DNA from: Anadara kagoshimensis
Lineage: Eukaryota > Mollusca > Bivalvia > Arcoida > Arcidae
Assembly: GCA_021292105.1 (NCBI GenBank)
Contig: CM037871.1
Coordinates: 17,851,460 to 17,915,459 of the forward strand
DNA: 64,000 nucleotides
Direction: 5' to 3'
The notes beneath the pieces are model-generated. The model had not been told where the DNA came from, did no database searches, and saw nothing but the letters and a program-made list of their open reading frames with translations. Of this stretch, positions 34,740 through 49,151 are shown piece after piece; the stretch's first letter is position 1, and the number at the start of each line of letters is the position of its first letter. The translations under genes and the position numbers were made by a program.

Positions 34740-35023
34740 ATATTACCATCGAGGAGGAAAGAAGTCGTGTTTTGATAGTTTGAATAGATAAGAGTGCCTT
34801 TAGTTGTCAGCGAAGATAAACAGAAGATCATCCTCATCCGTCAGTTTTTGTGGTTGGACCTATACCTCTTCTAAATTTGGCATCAGTACAAGCTATATTT
34901 TTACCAGTATCAGGAGTCCCATCGTCTTAACACTGTGACTGATTCCTTCCAACCTCTACTGACGTCGCCGCTAACTCGTACAGATAGAGAATTTGGAATG
35001 TTCCTCCTCGACGCTAGCAAGTC
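34740..35023 (+). promoter_or_regulatory. BNC: Likely 5' UTR and proximal promoter of basonuclin
   Basis: About 280 bases of non-repetitive, more balanced sequence lead into the MKPLE start codon. It contains GACGTC at about 34961 (a CRE-like half palindrome) and a possible acceptor TTTTTACCAG near 34910, so part may be spliced from an upstream exon. The transcription start cannot be fixed by eye. Confidence 0.4.
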
Positions 35024-35038
35024 ATGAAGCCACTTGAG
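35024..35038 (+). CDS. BNC: Basonuclin start exon (MKPLE)
   Basis: ATG-AAG-CCA-CTT-GAG is followed by a good donor, GAG|gtatgt. It ends in phase 0, and the cysteine-rich exon begins in phase 0 with AIRC, giving MKPLE-AIRC. Vertebrate BNC1 starts MAE-AIGC with the same architecture. The sequence before the ATG is complex and repeat-free, as expected for a 5' UTR. The link is inferred; the intron is long. Confidence 0.7.
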
Positions 35039-38000
35039 GTATGTGTTCAATATTTTTTAATTCAATATTAATAACTGTCCCGTTTTTATTTGTCAAAATG
35101 TTGTTTTTCGTTATCCACTTCAAGTTAATGACACTATTGATTTTTTCTTAAGTTTGTCATGTTTTTAATTGGCGATAATGTTTTTTTATGTGTGCGGTAA
35201 AATCATTTGACAACTCTCAATGTCCTTATCCAAATCACAATTGATTTTCATGGGTAATTTGTATTGGAGTTTCATTAGGTTGAGACGACATCAATTTTTC
35301 GTTGATACGACCATCTTTGAAAAATTAAATTTGTTTTGAGATAGGAAGAGATGTATGCTGTGTATTTCCTGTTTGGACTGGGAACCAATGACAGGCCTCT
35401 GTTAAACTTCTTCACTAAAGGAATGTCTATAAATAGAAACATGTGATCTTCTTCATTCACTAAACAGCATCTGTGTGCTCATCTTCATTGAGGCACCCAA
35501 AGGGTACTTTTTAATGCCATCTTTGACAATTTGGCTTAATACCAGCTTTTTTTTTTTGTTAGGCAATAAAAACTTAGATTTTTGGTTGTTTTTGTTTATT
35601 TCCGCAGTAAATAAAGATGATTATGAATATGATTTATTGAATCAACACAAACATTATGATTTGTTTGTTTATTAATTTTATCAAAGAAATTTTAAATGAT
35701 TTTTTTTAAATTTTGATAACTTAAAATTTGGAATAGGCATGTTAAAATAACAAATATTTGACTGATACTTTGAGATATAAAAAAATTCAAGGAATGATTC
35801 AAACTGAGTTTATAGAGTGTTTTTTTAATCTTAGTAGTAAATTTAGATGGTGAGGCAATTAATCAATGTGTTTTAGAGAAACATATGACATTGAGCGGCG
35901 TGTTTGTGTGTTTTTGACTGTGTATCATGTGTATCTATGTTTCCATTCCTGACGGCTAAAATTGCCATTAACTATTTAATTTCTGAGAAATTCTTTCAAA
36001 AATAACTAATTTAACAACTTTGTTATAAAAAATATTTAAAAAGCATTACATTTTCACAAAATTTGGAAATTTATAATTAGATACTAATATTTTGACATTT
36101 GCGGAAACCTTGATGTATATGTGTTTAGTTTGATTTTCTAGCTTTGTTACACAGTGCCTCTCGCAATCTAGGTTTCTAATCTCACCCTGGGCAGATCCCT
36201 GTGTGAGAAAGTTTGTCATTTCACTTGTCAAATTTTGGTGATTTTTCTCAAAGCACTATGGTTTCCCACACCATCCCTGAACTGACCCCTATTTTTAGTG
36301 AAAAAAAATTGACTGGGCATATGAACTCCATTAATCCACTCCACCCCTTTTTGGTCCATATTTTGGTACAGTATCTTAGTTTGAACTTTGGTAGTAACAG
36401 TTTTTCTCTTGCCTTTGACATTTACATTTTTCAAATGTCAGTGATTTTCCCCAGGTGCTCTGGTTTCCTCCACAATTCCTTCACTGGCCACCTCAATATT
36501 AGTGACTTAACTCTTGACTGGGGCACACAAACTCCGTTTTAATCTCCTTTCTGTGTATACTTTGGTACAGTATCTTTGTTTGAACTTTGGTAGTAACATT
36601 TTCTCCCTATGACATTTACGTTTTATCTCCCGTCTGTGGCCCCGACAAGATAAGACTTCTCTGTGTTCTTATGGTTATGCATGACATCTAGTAATCTGCC
36701 TCAAGTCATCCCAGGAGTTCTTTTTTTATAAGTTACTTGTCTCTAACTTCTGACATTTTGCAGTAGCTAGCTGGAAATATCCTCTGCATTACTTGCAGAG
36801 AAAAATAAGGTTCTGATGTCAATTAAAAGATTTTTTGCTAATTTTTTCACTTATTTCCTATTTGCAGTACCCCAGAAAATGAAAATGAATTAAAAGATTT
36901 TTGCATAATTTCCATTTATTGACATTTTCAATACCTCAGAAAATGAATGCCAGAGTATTATTTAAATATTTTTGCTAATTTTACAGTAATTTCCTATTTT
37001 CAATACCCCAGAAGATGAAATTTTATTTTTTTTTTTTTAAATGCATATTTTTTCAGTTGTTTCACATTTTTCATACCCGGAAAAATGAAAATAAATTCAG
37101 TTATTTTTTGCTAATTTTTCAGTTATTTCATATTTTCAATACCCTGGAAAATGAAAATGAATTAACTGGAAAAAATCTTTAAATCTTTTATATCTCACTC
37201 TCAATACCGGTACTCCAGGAAATGAAAATGAATTAAAGATTTTTTCTACTTTTTCAGTTATTTTGGTTTTCAGATACCCCGGAAGATGGGCCTCACCCCC
37301 TGATAACTGTTAATCTCCTGATGATTATAAACACCCTCCCTTTAATCTTTTCTCAAAACAAAGATTTTTCCTCCCCATTTTGGGCCCCCCAGAACTAGAT
37401 ACAGATGCTGGGTTTTATCATGACAGCCAATAATCTTTATTTAAGTATTTGGGACATTCGGTGTCAGTGATCTATGGGCTCCTTCAAAATTAAGTACCGG
37501 TAGCAGTCCTTCATTGAGAATAAATAAAAATTGGTACCTTTATGGTAGCTTGTGTTTTACAGAATTTGGCATTTTTTGCTCAAAGTTCTTGAAACTTTGA
37601 CATTTAAAATTTCAAGAAATGTTTTTGTTATATTTTGCAGATTTCAGCATTTATTGCCCAAGTTCTTAGATCATTGAAATTTAAATATTAACAAATTTTA
37701 AGGTTATATTTTGAAAGTTTAAGAATCTTTTGCCCATGTTCTTGAAACCTCGACATTTAAAATTTTGAACAAATTTCATGATTACAAAATATTTTTTCAT
37801 GTGTCTGATAATTTTGGATGAATGATGGAAAGAGGGATTCCATCACTTTAAAATTGAATGACTTCATTTCCTCAGTAAAATAAATGGTAAAAAATATTAC
37901 AGAGCTTTAAAGGCTCTGTATTAATTAAAAATTATAAATAGCAAATTTTTTTTGTATTTAAAATCTCTGGTTTTTGTCGCAAGAGGCGAAAAAAGCAGTT

Positions 38001-41000
38001 CCACGATATCCTAAATCTGTTCTAGCTGATGAGTGCATAGTTTGGGTACCAGTAATCTGAAACTTCTATGAACTTTTTCCAAATAAATTCATATTTTATC
38101 TGTGTATTTTGCACAAATCGATCCATAATGTGCATCTTCTATTTTTTTGATATGTGAGGAATTTTTCCAAAAATTAATGCTTGTGAAACTTTGTCATTTT
38201 TTTTTAAAAAATATGAAGGGTGCAGTTTGTTTATAATCTGTAATTCCTGTAGCTGCTAACATACTTTTACATTCTGCTGCTAAAACTGAATTACTGGTAA
38301 TTTAATTCATGTATTTTTAATGACATTATAAAATTAATTATTATTTTTATTTTATTTTTTCTTAAAAAAAACTTGTCACTGAAAATAAAATTTGAACAGA
38401 ATTAAATTTCAATCCATATCAGAAATATTCTGATTTTTTTTTTTGATTTTTTATGACACTATAAAATTATTCATGATTTTTATTTTATATTTATTTATTT
38501 TTAAAAAAATGATTATCATTGAAAATAAAATTTGAACAGAATTTAATTTAAATCCATATCAAGTAGTGGAGACAATAGCGTTGGGTAAACAGAACTAGCT
38601 CTCACAGATAGAAGTAATCAATCATAACAAATTAAATACTCAAACAGATACCAAAAACCCCCTTATGTAGGCCTCTAACTTTGTACAAGTTATTCTATAA
38701 CGGCAGTAAATTGACTGAATAATTCTAATTAGTAATCCCTAAATGATGGCCCCAAACAGTTTAATTCAATCATTTCAATACACAAATACAAACATATAAT
38801 TCAGAAAAAGCAGTAAGCAATCTGGGTTGTTTGGAGTCTGCTCGATAGAAATAATGACTTATTGAATGCCGTTATCGTCATTGGTGATTGTCACTAAGTA
38901 TTGGTATAGATTTTGTCGTTGAGCCGTATTATTTGTCCCCGTATAGCACTGGAATTAAATCTATTCAAGAGAATTGATCGCCGCGGACTTATTAGAAACT
39001 CTGTGACCAAAAGTGACATTTATGCTCATAAAACCTCTTTGTGCGGCTTATATTATCATGCAAAATGTCCTTGGCGAGAAAACGTCCCATGAGTCGGTGC
39101 TGTTTTACACTGTTTAGATGATTCAATATGGTTTTATAGAATTGTGATAAAGTCATTTACGATATAATATGTCATTGGAATTCATATAACCTGTATCTGT
39201 TATTTAAAACTTTAATATGTCCGATTTGATATCCTTGGAGAATTTTTCATTTAATTCATATTCTTTGAGACCGTAAATTACAAAATGTCGAGGGGATTTT
39301 ACCGGAATTATAAAAAGATAGTCTTGTCATATTGCTATAGAATTAAGTACTAAAGGTGAAAATGTTGTGTTGAATTCATAAAAATACTTGACGCAGGTCT
39401 CTCTCAAAAGAGAATAATTTATATTTTATATGAAAAACTTAATTTTTTTTGCATACAGTAAAACCTCGATTCATTGCCACCATTTGTTCAGTCAAATTTT
39501 GGCATTATAAAGGGGTTGGGTGATAAATTGGGGAGGCTGATAAAGAGAAACATAAACAACATGGATTTTGGGGCTTCAAAATAGTGTGGCGATAAGCGAG
39601 GTGGCGAAGTTATCAAGGGGCATTATAACGACGTTTTACTGTATTGACTGGGCTGATTTCTTTAGTTTTAAGTGGAAATACCTAAATTGATTTTTTTTTA
39701 AAAATAGAAATCTAATAACCAGTTTTTTGATTGTTTGAGTGTGTTTAACGTTGTGGTTATTCTCACTATTATGAGCCACCCTTGTCCCAGATGATCAAGG
39801 GAGTAATTGCAACCTGTTTTCCATGAACAATGGGCATTGAGCTCAATGGCCAAGTTATCTAAAGCACATGTTCATATGATAGTGTCTCTCAATGACTAGG
39901 TTTGGAATTCCACTTTGGAAAATCTCGACATGGTCATAAAACAATATTCATCTACACCACTGTTTTTGCCATGAACATGGTTGCAGTGGCAAAGTGGTTC
40001 AAACATTAACTGTCAAACTACAGGCTTCTGGTTGTTGTGGATGAAATGGTATGCAATATTTATCTGCAAGATATGGACAATTGTACTAGCATTTTACTAG
40101 CACTATAAAGGACGTCATCATTAGTGCACACTAGTACAAAGTGGATCATAATACAAATACACATAACTATATGAACCATATGACCTTGTGTTAAAATTAA
40201 TCCTTGTTATGAATAAAAAAAATTTTTTGTTCAAAATAGTTAAAAAATTGCATTGCTGATGTGTTGTAAAACATCAAACATCCATCCAACCAATTTTTCA
40301 TGAATTGAATAGTGGAATGGAGTGTAACAATGGTGTTTTACACCTGGCCATGATTCTATCACTTATATTGGGACATTTATTTTTTATAGTGAAGAAAACT
40401 GGAGTGTTCAGAGAAAATCACTGACCTTTGGCAAGTGAACTGACAATCTTTCTCATTCTAGGATCTGTCCCTAGTATGATTCAATCCTAGGCAGCCAAGC
40501 ACTGTGATTCATAAATTCAGTGCTTTAGATCACTCGGCCACCAAGGCCCTCCATGAATTGAAAAAGAAATTTTCATGGTTTTAACTATAATCGTAATACT
40601 AATACTTCACATTAATGATTTGTTGTCTAAGTTGTCAACCCTTGATAATCCAAAAATATTTAAAAAATTAAAACATAAATCAAAAATATTTTTATCTAAG
40701 TAGATTTAAGATTGTGTCCTATGACTATTTTTGTTTCTACCATCCTTTATGTTAGGTGGTTTTTTTTTTACCAATAATCAATCTATCATATACTCTACAC
40801 TAAAGTAAATAGATGACAGGCGGACTTATAAATAATCCCCCTGAGGTACCCCCACGGTCTTTGATCAAAGTATTTAATGATTTGTTTCTGGAAGTTGCGG
40901 AAGTCAGTTGTACGTGGACCATAACCACAGAAACAAGTGGGATATGTTTAATACAGGAAATGACAGCCATATTTGATATCGTCATAACAACTGATATTTT

Positions 41001-44000
41001 TCAAATGTTCTTTATTGTGCGAGTGATAAGTGTAATAAGTTCATAGTCTTGTAAGAAATTTAATAAATATGTCTTTGTGATGGGATGTCTTGATCTTAGT
41101 TTACATTGATCTAAGGGGGCTTCGGTGGCATTAAGTATGTCTTTCTGATGTTTGAATCTTTTGGATCTAGGTTCTCATTGATCAAGGGAGCATCACAGGG
41201 GTTCAAAATTATGTTTCATAATGGAAGGTCCAGGATCTTTTGCCTTTCTTTTTGAATGGTCCTAAACAAAGGTTTGAAAGTGACTAATATTAACATTAGA
41301 AAGTCCCATATGCAATTATGTTATCATATAGAACAAAAACTGTATTTTCCTGGTGAAAAACAGCAGGTCTAGCGGACTTCACCAGTTTAAATATGACGAG
41401 TCCCAATGTAAAATAAGTAGGTCCAGGACCTTGGATCTGGGGAATTCTGAACCCCTGGCATCAGTATCTGAGTGGTCTGAAGCAAACACATTACAGATCA
41501 CAGTGCCTGTCTCTCATTGCCTAGGGTTAAACCCCACTCAAGACAGAAGTGTGTCAGTTAGCTTGCCAAAGATCATGGATTTCCCTGGGCACTCTTGTTC
41601 TCTACACCATCTCTAAAACTGACCACCTTGATATAAGGGACAAAATCTTGACTAGGGAGTAAACGTTCTTTACTGCTCTCTAGTCCCCACTTTTATTGAT
41701 CTCAAACGTGATTACTGTGCAAATCACTTAATATCGGGACCCACTGCCCTTGTTTCCTCGATCCTGTTTACAAGTATTTTGACAAAACCTTAGTCACAGG
41801 GATGGAGATTAACAGGGACCTAGTAGCCCATGGCCCTCAGAAATTTGTCTGGGCCCGTAAAGTTTTTAAGATTTTTGCTATGTATTGCTATTGCAACTTG
41901 TGTTCAAAAGTTAACTGGCCCCCTGGCAAAAAATAGTTAAGCTTCATCCTTGTAGTCACTATCCATTCTTACTTGCAGAATCAAACAATGAAAATTTTGC
42001 TGTCATCCATGTGTCCTGTCCCATCCTCCTCATACACAAATGCTAATTTTTTGTGTTTTATTTTCCTAAAAAGTATAAAACACAAACATCAGGGTTCGAT
42101 TTTAGCGATATTTACCACTAGCAAAAATTAGCTTGTACAATTTTTATTCACTAGCTAAAATGAAAAATGACTAGCTAAAATTTATGAAAGTTTTAAAGTT
42201 TTCTACAGTAAAGCATGACGGTAATGGGATTTCCACTGGTCTATTTTAAGCAACGAATCAGAGTCGAAAACTAAATTAAGCAGCCAATCGTAGCCACGTG
42301 TGGAAGCCTAATATTATACATTGACGTATATGCCCGAGTAATCCGAATTTGTTTATGATAGAGATGCCCAGACAATATGACTTATTTCGGTCGCTTTTCG
42401 TTTTTTTTGTTTTTTTTTCGTTTTAAATTTCATTTGGAACATACAATGTGACAGTTAATTGAAAAGTAGATTGTAAATGATTTAGCTTCTTTTATTCACT
42501 CGCTCAACTATGCGAGTGGCTTTTATTTCCACTCGCTATTCGACAAATCTACAAGCTATTAGCGAGTATGCGTGCCTAATTTCGAACCCTGCAAACATAC
42601 CAATCTGTGTCCAAATCACAATCCCAAAGTAAAGTAGTAACTTCGAAACGGGCAAATTAACTTATAATTAAACATTAAACTTTAACCAGGAAAGGGTACT
42701 GTTAAATTTTGGGCTCCGGTGAGGTATGTTGTCTGAAAAATAAGGTTATTCATGGTCTGACCCAAACATTAATTGAATCAGCAACGACAAAGGTACAACA
42801 CTTCCATCTTAGAATAATTACAATGTATACAAAAACACTTATTTTTTAAAAAAGGTTGAGAATGAGCATGGCTCCAACATCCACAATTTTATTACGGTTT
42901 CGGTTTTGACGAGCAGTGTTATATTTTGACAATTCTTGTTTGACATGAAGTATTTTAACCAATATTCAGAATATCAAAGAAGTCACTTAATGCCTAAACA
43001 TTGGGGTAAATAAAACTGTTAAATTTATTTTGAAGAATAATCTGTGTTTAAAAGGTGGCCTACCCTTCTATAATCTTGATTGAGTATATGTTTTTTTGAA
43101 GTATTTAGACATTGGCTGTCGAGACTTGAGATGTTTTGAAGAGTCTGAGAGTGAAATGGGGTTTAATTTCCTGGCAGTTTTTGAAAGACTCAAAAAGACG
43201 GTTGATAAAGGCATTTTGTTGGTTTCTATTTTTAGAAAAGATAGATATGTTTTGTCAAATAATTTTTATTTATTTGAAGGTGTACAGATTGTGTTCCTGG
43301 GGTTTGTTTGACAAATATCAAAGGCAAAACTTTTTATCTTAGTTTCATGTAATATGACTGTCAGTCAGATTCTCTTTTTAGAGGCATGCTAGAAAATATG
43401 GACTTGACTGTTTATGAGGGGTTGGAGTGGAGTAATGGAATTTTATGCCCAAGTCAACTTTGTTTTCATGTAATATAAACATGTTCATGTATTCTAAAAC
43501 ACTATTGGACAAAGTAGTACCCAACATGTCCATTAGTGTCCCAGTGGTCTAGGATGCTGGCTAACGGATCACAACCGTTTTCACTACCAATGTTGAAATC
43601 CCACTGAGGACAGATTTTAGATCAAGAAACTTTCTCAGTTCACTTGCCAAATGTTGGTGATTATTTCCAGGCACTCCAGTTTCCTAACCATTTCTAAACC
43701 CTCTAATTGATATAAGTGAGTGTTGCATAAAATTCCATTACTCCACTCTTCTTAATATAAGTCAAAGAATCTTACTTGGGCCTAAAAAACTCATTTCTCA
43801 ACTTTCTAAATCCAACATTATTTTGGGAAGTTTCAAGTTTGATATTTGGTGATGATAAGGTTTGATATTCAGTGACGAGAATTTTTGAAGTTTTGGTGAC
43901 TGGAAAGTTTTGTTTTCGCTAGACACTCTGGTTTCCACTACCATTCCTGAACTGAATGCCTCAATATAAGTGGGAAAAAAATCTTGACTGAGGTGAAAAA

Positions 44001-47000
44001 TTCCATTACTCCAATGAGTCCACCCTACTCAATATAAGTAAAAGAATCTTGACTGGGGCATAAAATTCTATTATTCCACTCCACTATGCTTAATCTAAGT
44101 GAACGAATCCTGACTTAAGTGAAAAATCCAATTACTGCAGCCAACTTGACTCCAACCATCCAACATTATTTTGATATTCTTTGCCAAACCTAAGTTGATA
44201 TTTTACACTTTGCCATTTTATTATCAACCAGAACACTAAGGTTTCAAGCACACAAACCAAACACAGCTACATAAATCATGTGATGTTTATACTAACAGAA
44301 ACAATGACTTTTTACATAATATCACAATAGGGCAGTTATTATCACAATACAGTAGTTATATGTTACACACAGATACATACACATAGTCTGTCCTTATCAC
44401 AATACAGTAGTTATATGTTGTGCACAGATACGTACACATAGGCAGTTCTGATAAGTATCATAAAATGACAGAGGTCTTTCTGTATTAACACAAATCGTGT
44501 CATTTAATGACCGAATATATCCGAAATGTAACAGAGTTTGTGAGAACACAAGACTTCAGACTTTAAAAACAAAAATCGTGTCATTTATGACCTGAAATTA
44601 TCGAAAATCTACACGGTTTTTAGAGATTAAGAGACTTTAGTTTTTTAAAAATTTCATAATATTTGTGATCGCTTGAGTATCTTTAGGAAAACAATTGCTG
44701 CTTTTAATTTTACATATCATTTAGTTACTTTTATTTAATAAACGGTTCTGTGTTTTCTATCCAGATTTGTGTCGTAATTAATAAGAGGTCATTTTCTGCC
44801 TTCTCTCAATGGTCGGAAGTGCAGGTTTATGGGGTTTGAAATGATGTTTTTTGAAGGAAGGTCCAGGACCTTTTGCCTTTAGTTTTTGCAGGTCCTACTT
44901 GAAAGACTTATATCAAAATTGAAGGATCCATGTGCAATTATGTCATCATATAGGGAAAGTAGGAATATCCTGGTAAAAAATGGCAGGTCCATTGGACTTT
45001 TACAGTTTAAATATCAAGGGTCCAAATGTATAATCAGTATGTTGCAGACCTAGGACACAGGGAATTTTGAACCCCTGTCACAGTGCCTCACTCCCCAATG
45101 TTTTAATCCCACTAGAGACAGATCCAAGCAGTATTGTGAGAAAGTTCATCAGTTTGATTGCTGTAGGTTTTCTTATGGCATTTGTGTTTTCTCCACCATT
45201 GCTGAACTGACCTGTTTGATATAAGTGAAAGAATCAATCTAATCTGAGGCGTTAAACAATCTACCTGAGTAAGGTTCAGACCTAGATGGTGAGAAATGCT
45301 GTGGTGTATAAGTGTGTGCTTTAGACCACACAGCCAACAAGGCCCTCTCTCCTCAATCTAGAGGTGCTGTAATGTGCAAGTTTATGGCTATAACCACTTG
45401 GCAATGCATCACCACAACATGCATTTGATAATTTCAGCATGCAAACAATCTGTTTCTAATTTTGTTAACACTTCTGAATCCATCCCCTTAACAAACCTGA
45501 ATATGAGAACTATTAATAAAATGGTGTTAAGATACAAAACGGTCGTTTAAATGGAAAGATCGTTCATTGATCATTCTCGTTTTACTGAAAATTTAAATTT
45601 AGCTGTAGAAAATGTTCTTCATTATTTAATAAATATCAAAAATGCACATAAAATTGAATTACAATATGTGGTAATTAAAACGGTTACACAAAATCAAATT
45701 TCGATATCAGATAATTAAAACCGTTATTTTTAAATAAAAAACTCCAGATTTCTGTAAAAGTTCTATTTTATTAGCGCATAAATATTGCCATATGATCAGG
45801 CGTTTGATTGCCAAAGAAGCTCACGGTCGTGCCAAACGGTGTCAAGGAGTAATTCGCTAATTTATAGTATTACCATATGCACATCTTTACCGAAAAATTT
45901 ATAACATGATATATGAATTTGATAAAACGCTTTTTTCACATTGAAATATTGCAAAAAAATGGAGGAGGTAAAACAAAACTGATGGACTGTTGAAGAACAA
46001 ACGTGTGATGTGATTTACAGTGTCCTCGATCTAATGTCGGATCAGATTCATTTTTTCTTCAGATAAATTTCCGAAGAGATAGGCGACTGTTTTGATGTAT
46101 ATGTCTGTCTTGTTACAGAATTTGATGTAATTGAGAAGTAATTACTAAAGATTGCCAAAATACTCAACATATTAAACCACCACTTCATCAAAATATGTTA
46201 CTTCTAGATTCTGAAAAAAGTCAATGAATAAAAAATGGGTTTGTTGATAAATTTATGAAAAAAAATTTAATATCAGAATTCTAAGAATATTTGCAGCTTT
46301 GATATTGTGGGTGTTGGACATTTGAGCGAAAGCATAGGACAAAAGAGTGAACAATTATGGATGTTTGAGCGACAAAGTAATCAACATTTGAGCAACAGAG
46401 TTTTAACCTATTTCGGTGAAATTCCATATATGTGGTTGAAATTTCGGCGACAATTATATTTATAAAAATGACTGATATTACCACTTAGTGTTCCAGATTT
46501 CATCTTGCTTAAGCTTGGCAGCAGAAAAGTCAGAAAATCAGACTAAGCGGCTCAAAAGTCTACTAAAGTTGTCACTCAAATGTCAACTAGGAGTTTTTAA
46601 TTTTCGCTCAAATGTCCTGTGCCCGATATTGTAGACTAATTACCTAATTACTCAAAAAACTCCTACTCCAAATTAAATCCAAGGCATCTCACTGCTTTGG
46701 GTTCTATCCCACTTGAACTCGAGCAAGAAATGGATTTTCCTTGCCATGGGCCTTTCTTTTTCTTTTTGGCTTGGTGCCAGTAGAATTGACATTATGGGTG
46801 AGTGTGCTAGCACTCTAAAGTTTGCCATAAGTTGCACAAAGTCACACACCACATGAACTTGTGTTTAGATTTATAATCCTTTAGATTTATTGCTGATCTG
46901 AGGTAACCACTGGGGTAGCTCAGTTGGTAGAAGCTCGCTCCGTAAGTGGGAGGTCATGGATTTGATCCTTGGCCGGGACTTGCCCAAGTGTGTGGTGACT

Positions 47001-49120
47001 GTTCTTTCGCCAAGCACTCGGCATCACAATATGAAAGGCACAGTTCTTTTGGATGGGAACTTAAAATAAACAATGTCCTATGTCACAGTGGGGTTGGCAA
47101 GCTAAAGAACCCTGCTGTATAATGCCATCAGAGCAACACACAGGCAAAATTTCTGCACCTTCGCCTATAGCTGGCGACGTCTCGATATAAGTGAAATATT
47201 CTTGACTGGGATGTTAAACACCATTACTCAACTCTACTCAACTCTTATCTGAGGTAAAACAACATTCAACCATCCAATCTAGTCCATAAAATCCATCAAA
47301 ATATTAATTATTCATTCTAGAAGGGGCCATTAATCCCTTATTTTTTAAATCGGCCCCATTGTAAAGACCTTATTGAGCCATGAATGCAAAAATATTGATG
47401 TCATAATGTTTTAGAGAAAAGTGTTTGAAAATGGCACCCTCTCAAAATCCTATTAGATACTGGTTCTATAGTTATCATATGGCTACTTCTGACAATTTTT
47501 AGGAGTGACTGTCATGCGAAAATAAATTTGTTATTGATATAATTATGCTTTTTGTTTTATGACACAGCAAGGGAAACTGTCTTCTAAATTTATCAATTAA
47601 TTACAGAAATATGACTTTTTGATGATTCCATAATAAAACAAGACACAGAAGCAAGTCTAACTGAATCAATATATGTGTTATATTATATAGCATTGGGTCT
47701 TCTTCTGTAGTCAGAATAGCCATCTTCTAACATCTGAAACAGGAGTTTGTGGGTTCTAACCTAGGTTGGGTCCAACCTTGGAAATGGAAGTTTGTGGAAA
47801 CACGACTTTTTGATGATTCTATAATAAAACAGAAACAGGACATGTGTGATAGTATGTTATAGTATTGTGTCTTCTTCAGTAGTCAAAATTACCATTGTCT
47901 AACATTTAAACCAGGCGTTTGTGGGTTCTAACCTAGGTTTGGTCTGGACTTTTGAAATTTGGGTATGTGGCTTTTTGATGGTCCCATAAAAGAACAGGTA
48001 CAGAAAATGGACTAGTCCAATCAAAGCATGTGTTATACGATAAGTATTGGGTCTTCTTCAGTAGTCAAAATAACCATCTTCTTACATGTGAACCAGGACT
48101 TTCTGGGGTTCTACCACGCGCTTGGTTTGAATTGAGCATACATGATCTTGTGAATAAAAGTTTGTGTGTTCTGAATTTATAAAATGACATTTGTGGGTTT
48201 TTTCTCTTGGTTGGGTTAAAATTACTAGAGTGTGTAGGTTTTAATCTGGGTTGAGTTTGGCCTTGTAGTTTGTGGGTCCATACCTGGACTGAGTCTGACT
48301 CTGCCGGTTAACACCCCAGTCAAGACTCTTTCACTTATACCACCATTTCAAGTCATTTCAGAAATGGTAGAGAAAGCCTAAACTATCTACGAAAACGACC
48401 AAACATCAGGAAGCAAATCAGACCTGTATTTGTCCCAAGTGGGATTATAAACTAGGTGAGAGAGGTGCTGTTAAGTTGTGTTACACTTAGACGACTGGGC
48501 CACCAAGCCCCTGTCAATAAAAAATTGATAAAAAATGTTGCCATATAATTGGCAGTTTATAGATCTATATATTTATCCCAAAAGATGCACAAAATCAACA
48601 AAAGTCCATTAATATTTAATTATTATGACACAACTCCACAGCTATATATATTGTTTATAATGAAATCAGTGACTTAATTAATGATACAGGGAAACAACAC
48701 TGACCTGTCACTTGACCTTTATTTAAATATTTATTATGACAAGAACATTTATGTTAGGGACACATGTATTAATTTTTCTATCATGGAAATAATACATCGT
48801 TTATGTATTAACTAAGAATCCTAACACTACCCTTAGTGGATTCTCTATGTGAATTCCTGAAAGGTCAAGCAGACAGGTCAATATGTTTGCCGATACAATT
48901 CCTTTTATTGCAGTGTAATAATATTGATGTCTTTGCCCATTGATTTTTGGGGACAAAGATTTTTCTGTGATAAAAACACCCTTTAACAGTAATAAAATCT
49001 ACTTCTTTGTACAACCTATTAATACGTAATGGAATTGTACTTATTTAGGCCAAAGAATTGTAATGTTTTGTTTTACATGACATTTTTACTTTGTCTGATT
49101 GATTCTATTTAACTTTATGC

Positions 49121-49151
<31 letters not shown>

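Noticed and set aside
19003..47246. tRNA-gene-like sequences (GGGGTAGCTCAGTTGG..., TGGCCGAGTGGTC...)
   Set aside because: Each is followed by a SINE body and tail; the cloverleaf 3' half is degraded and the same unit recurs many times.
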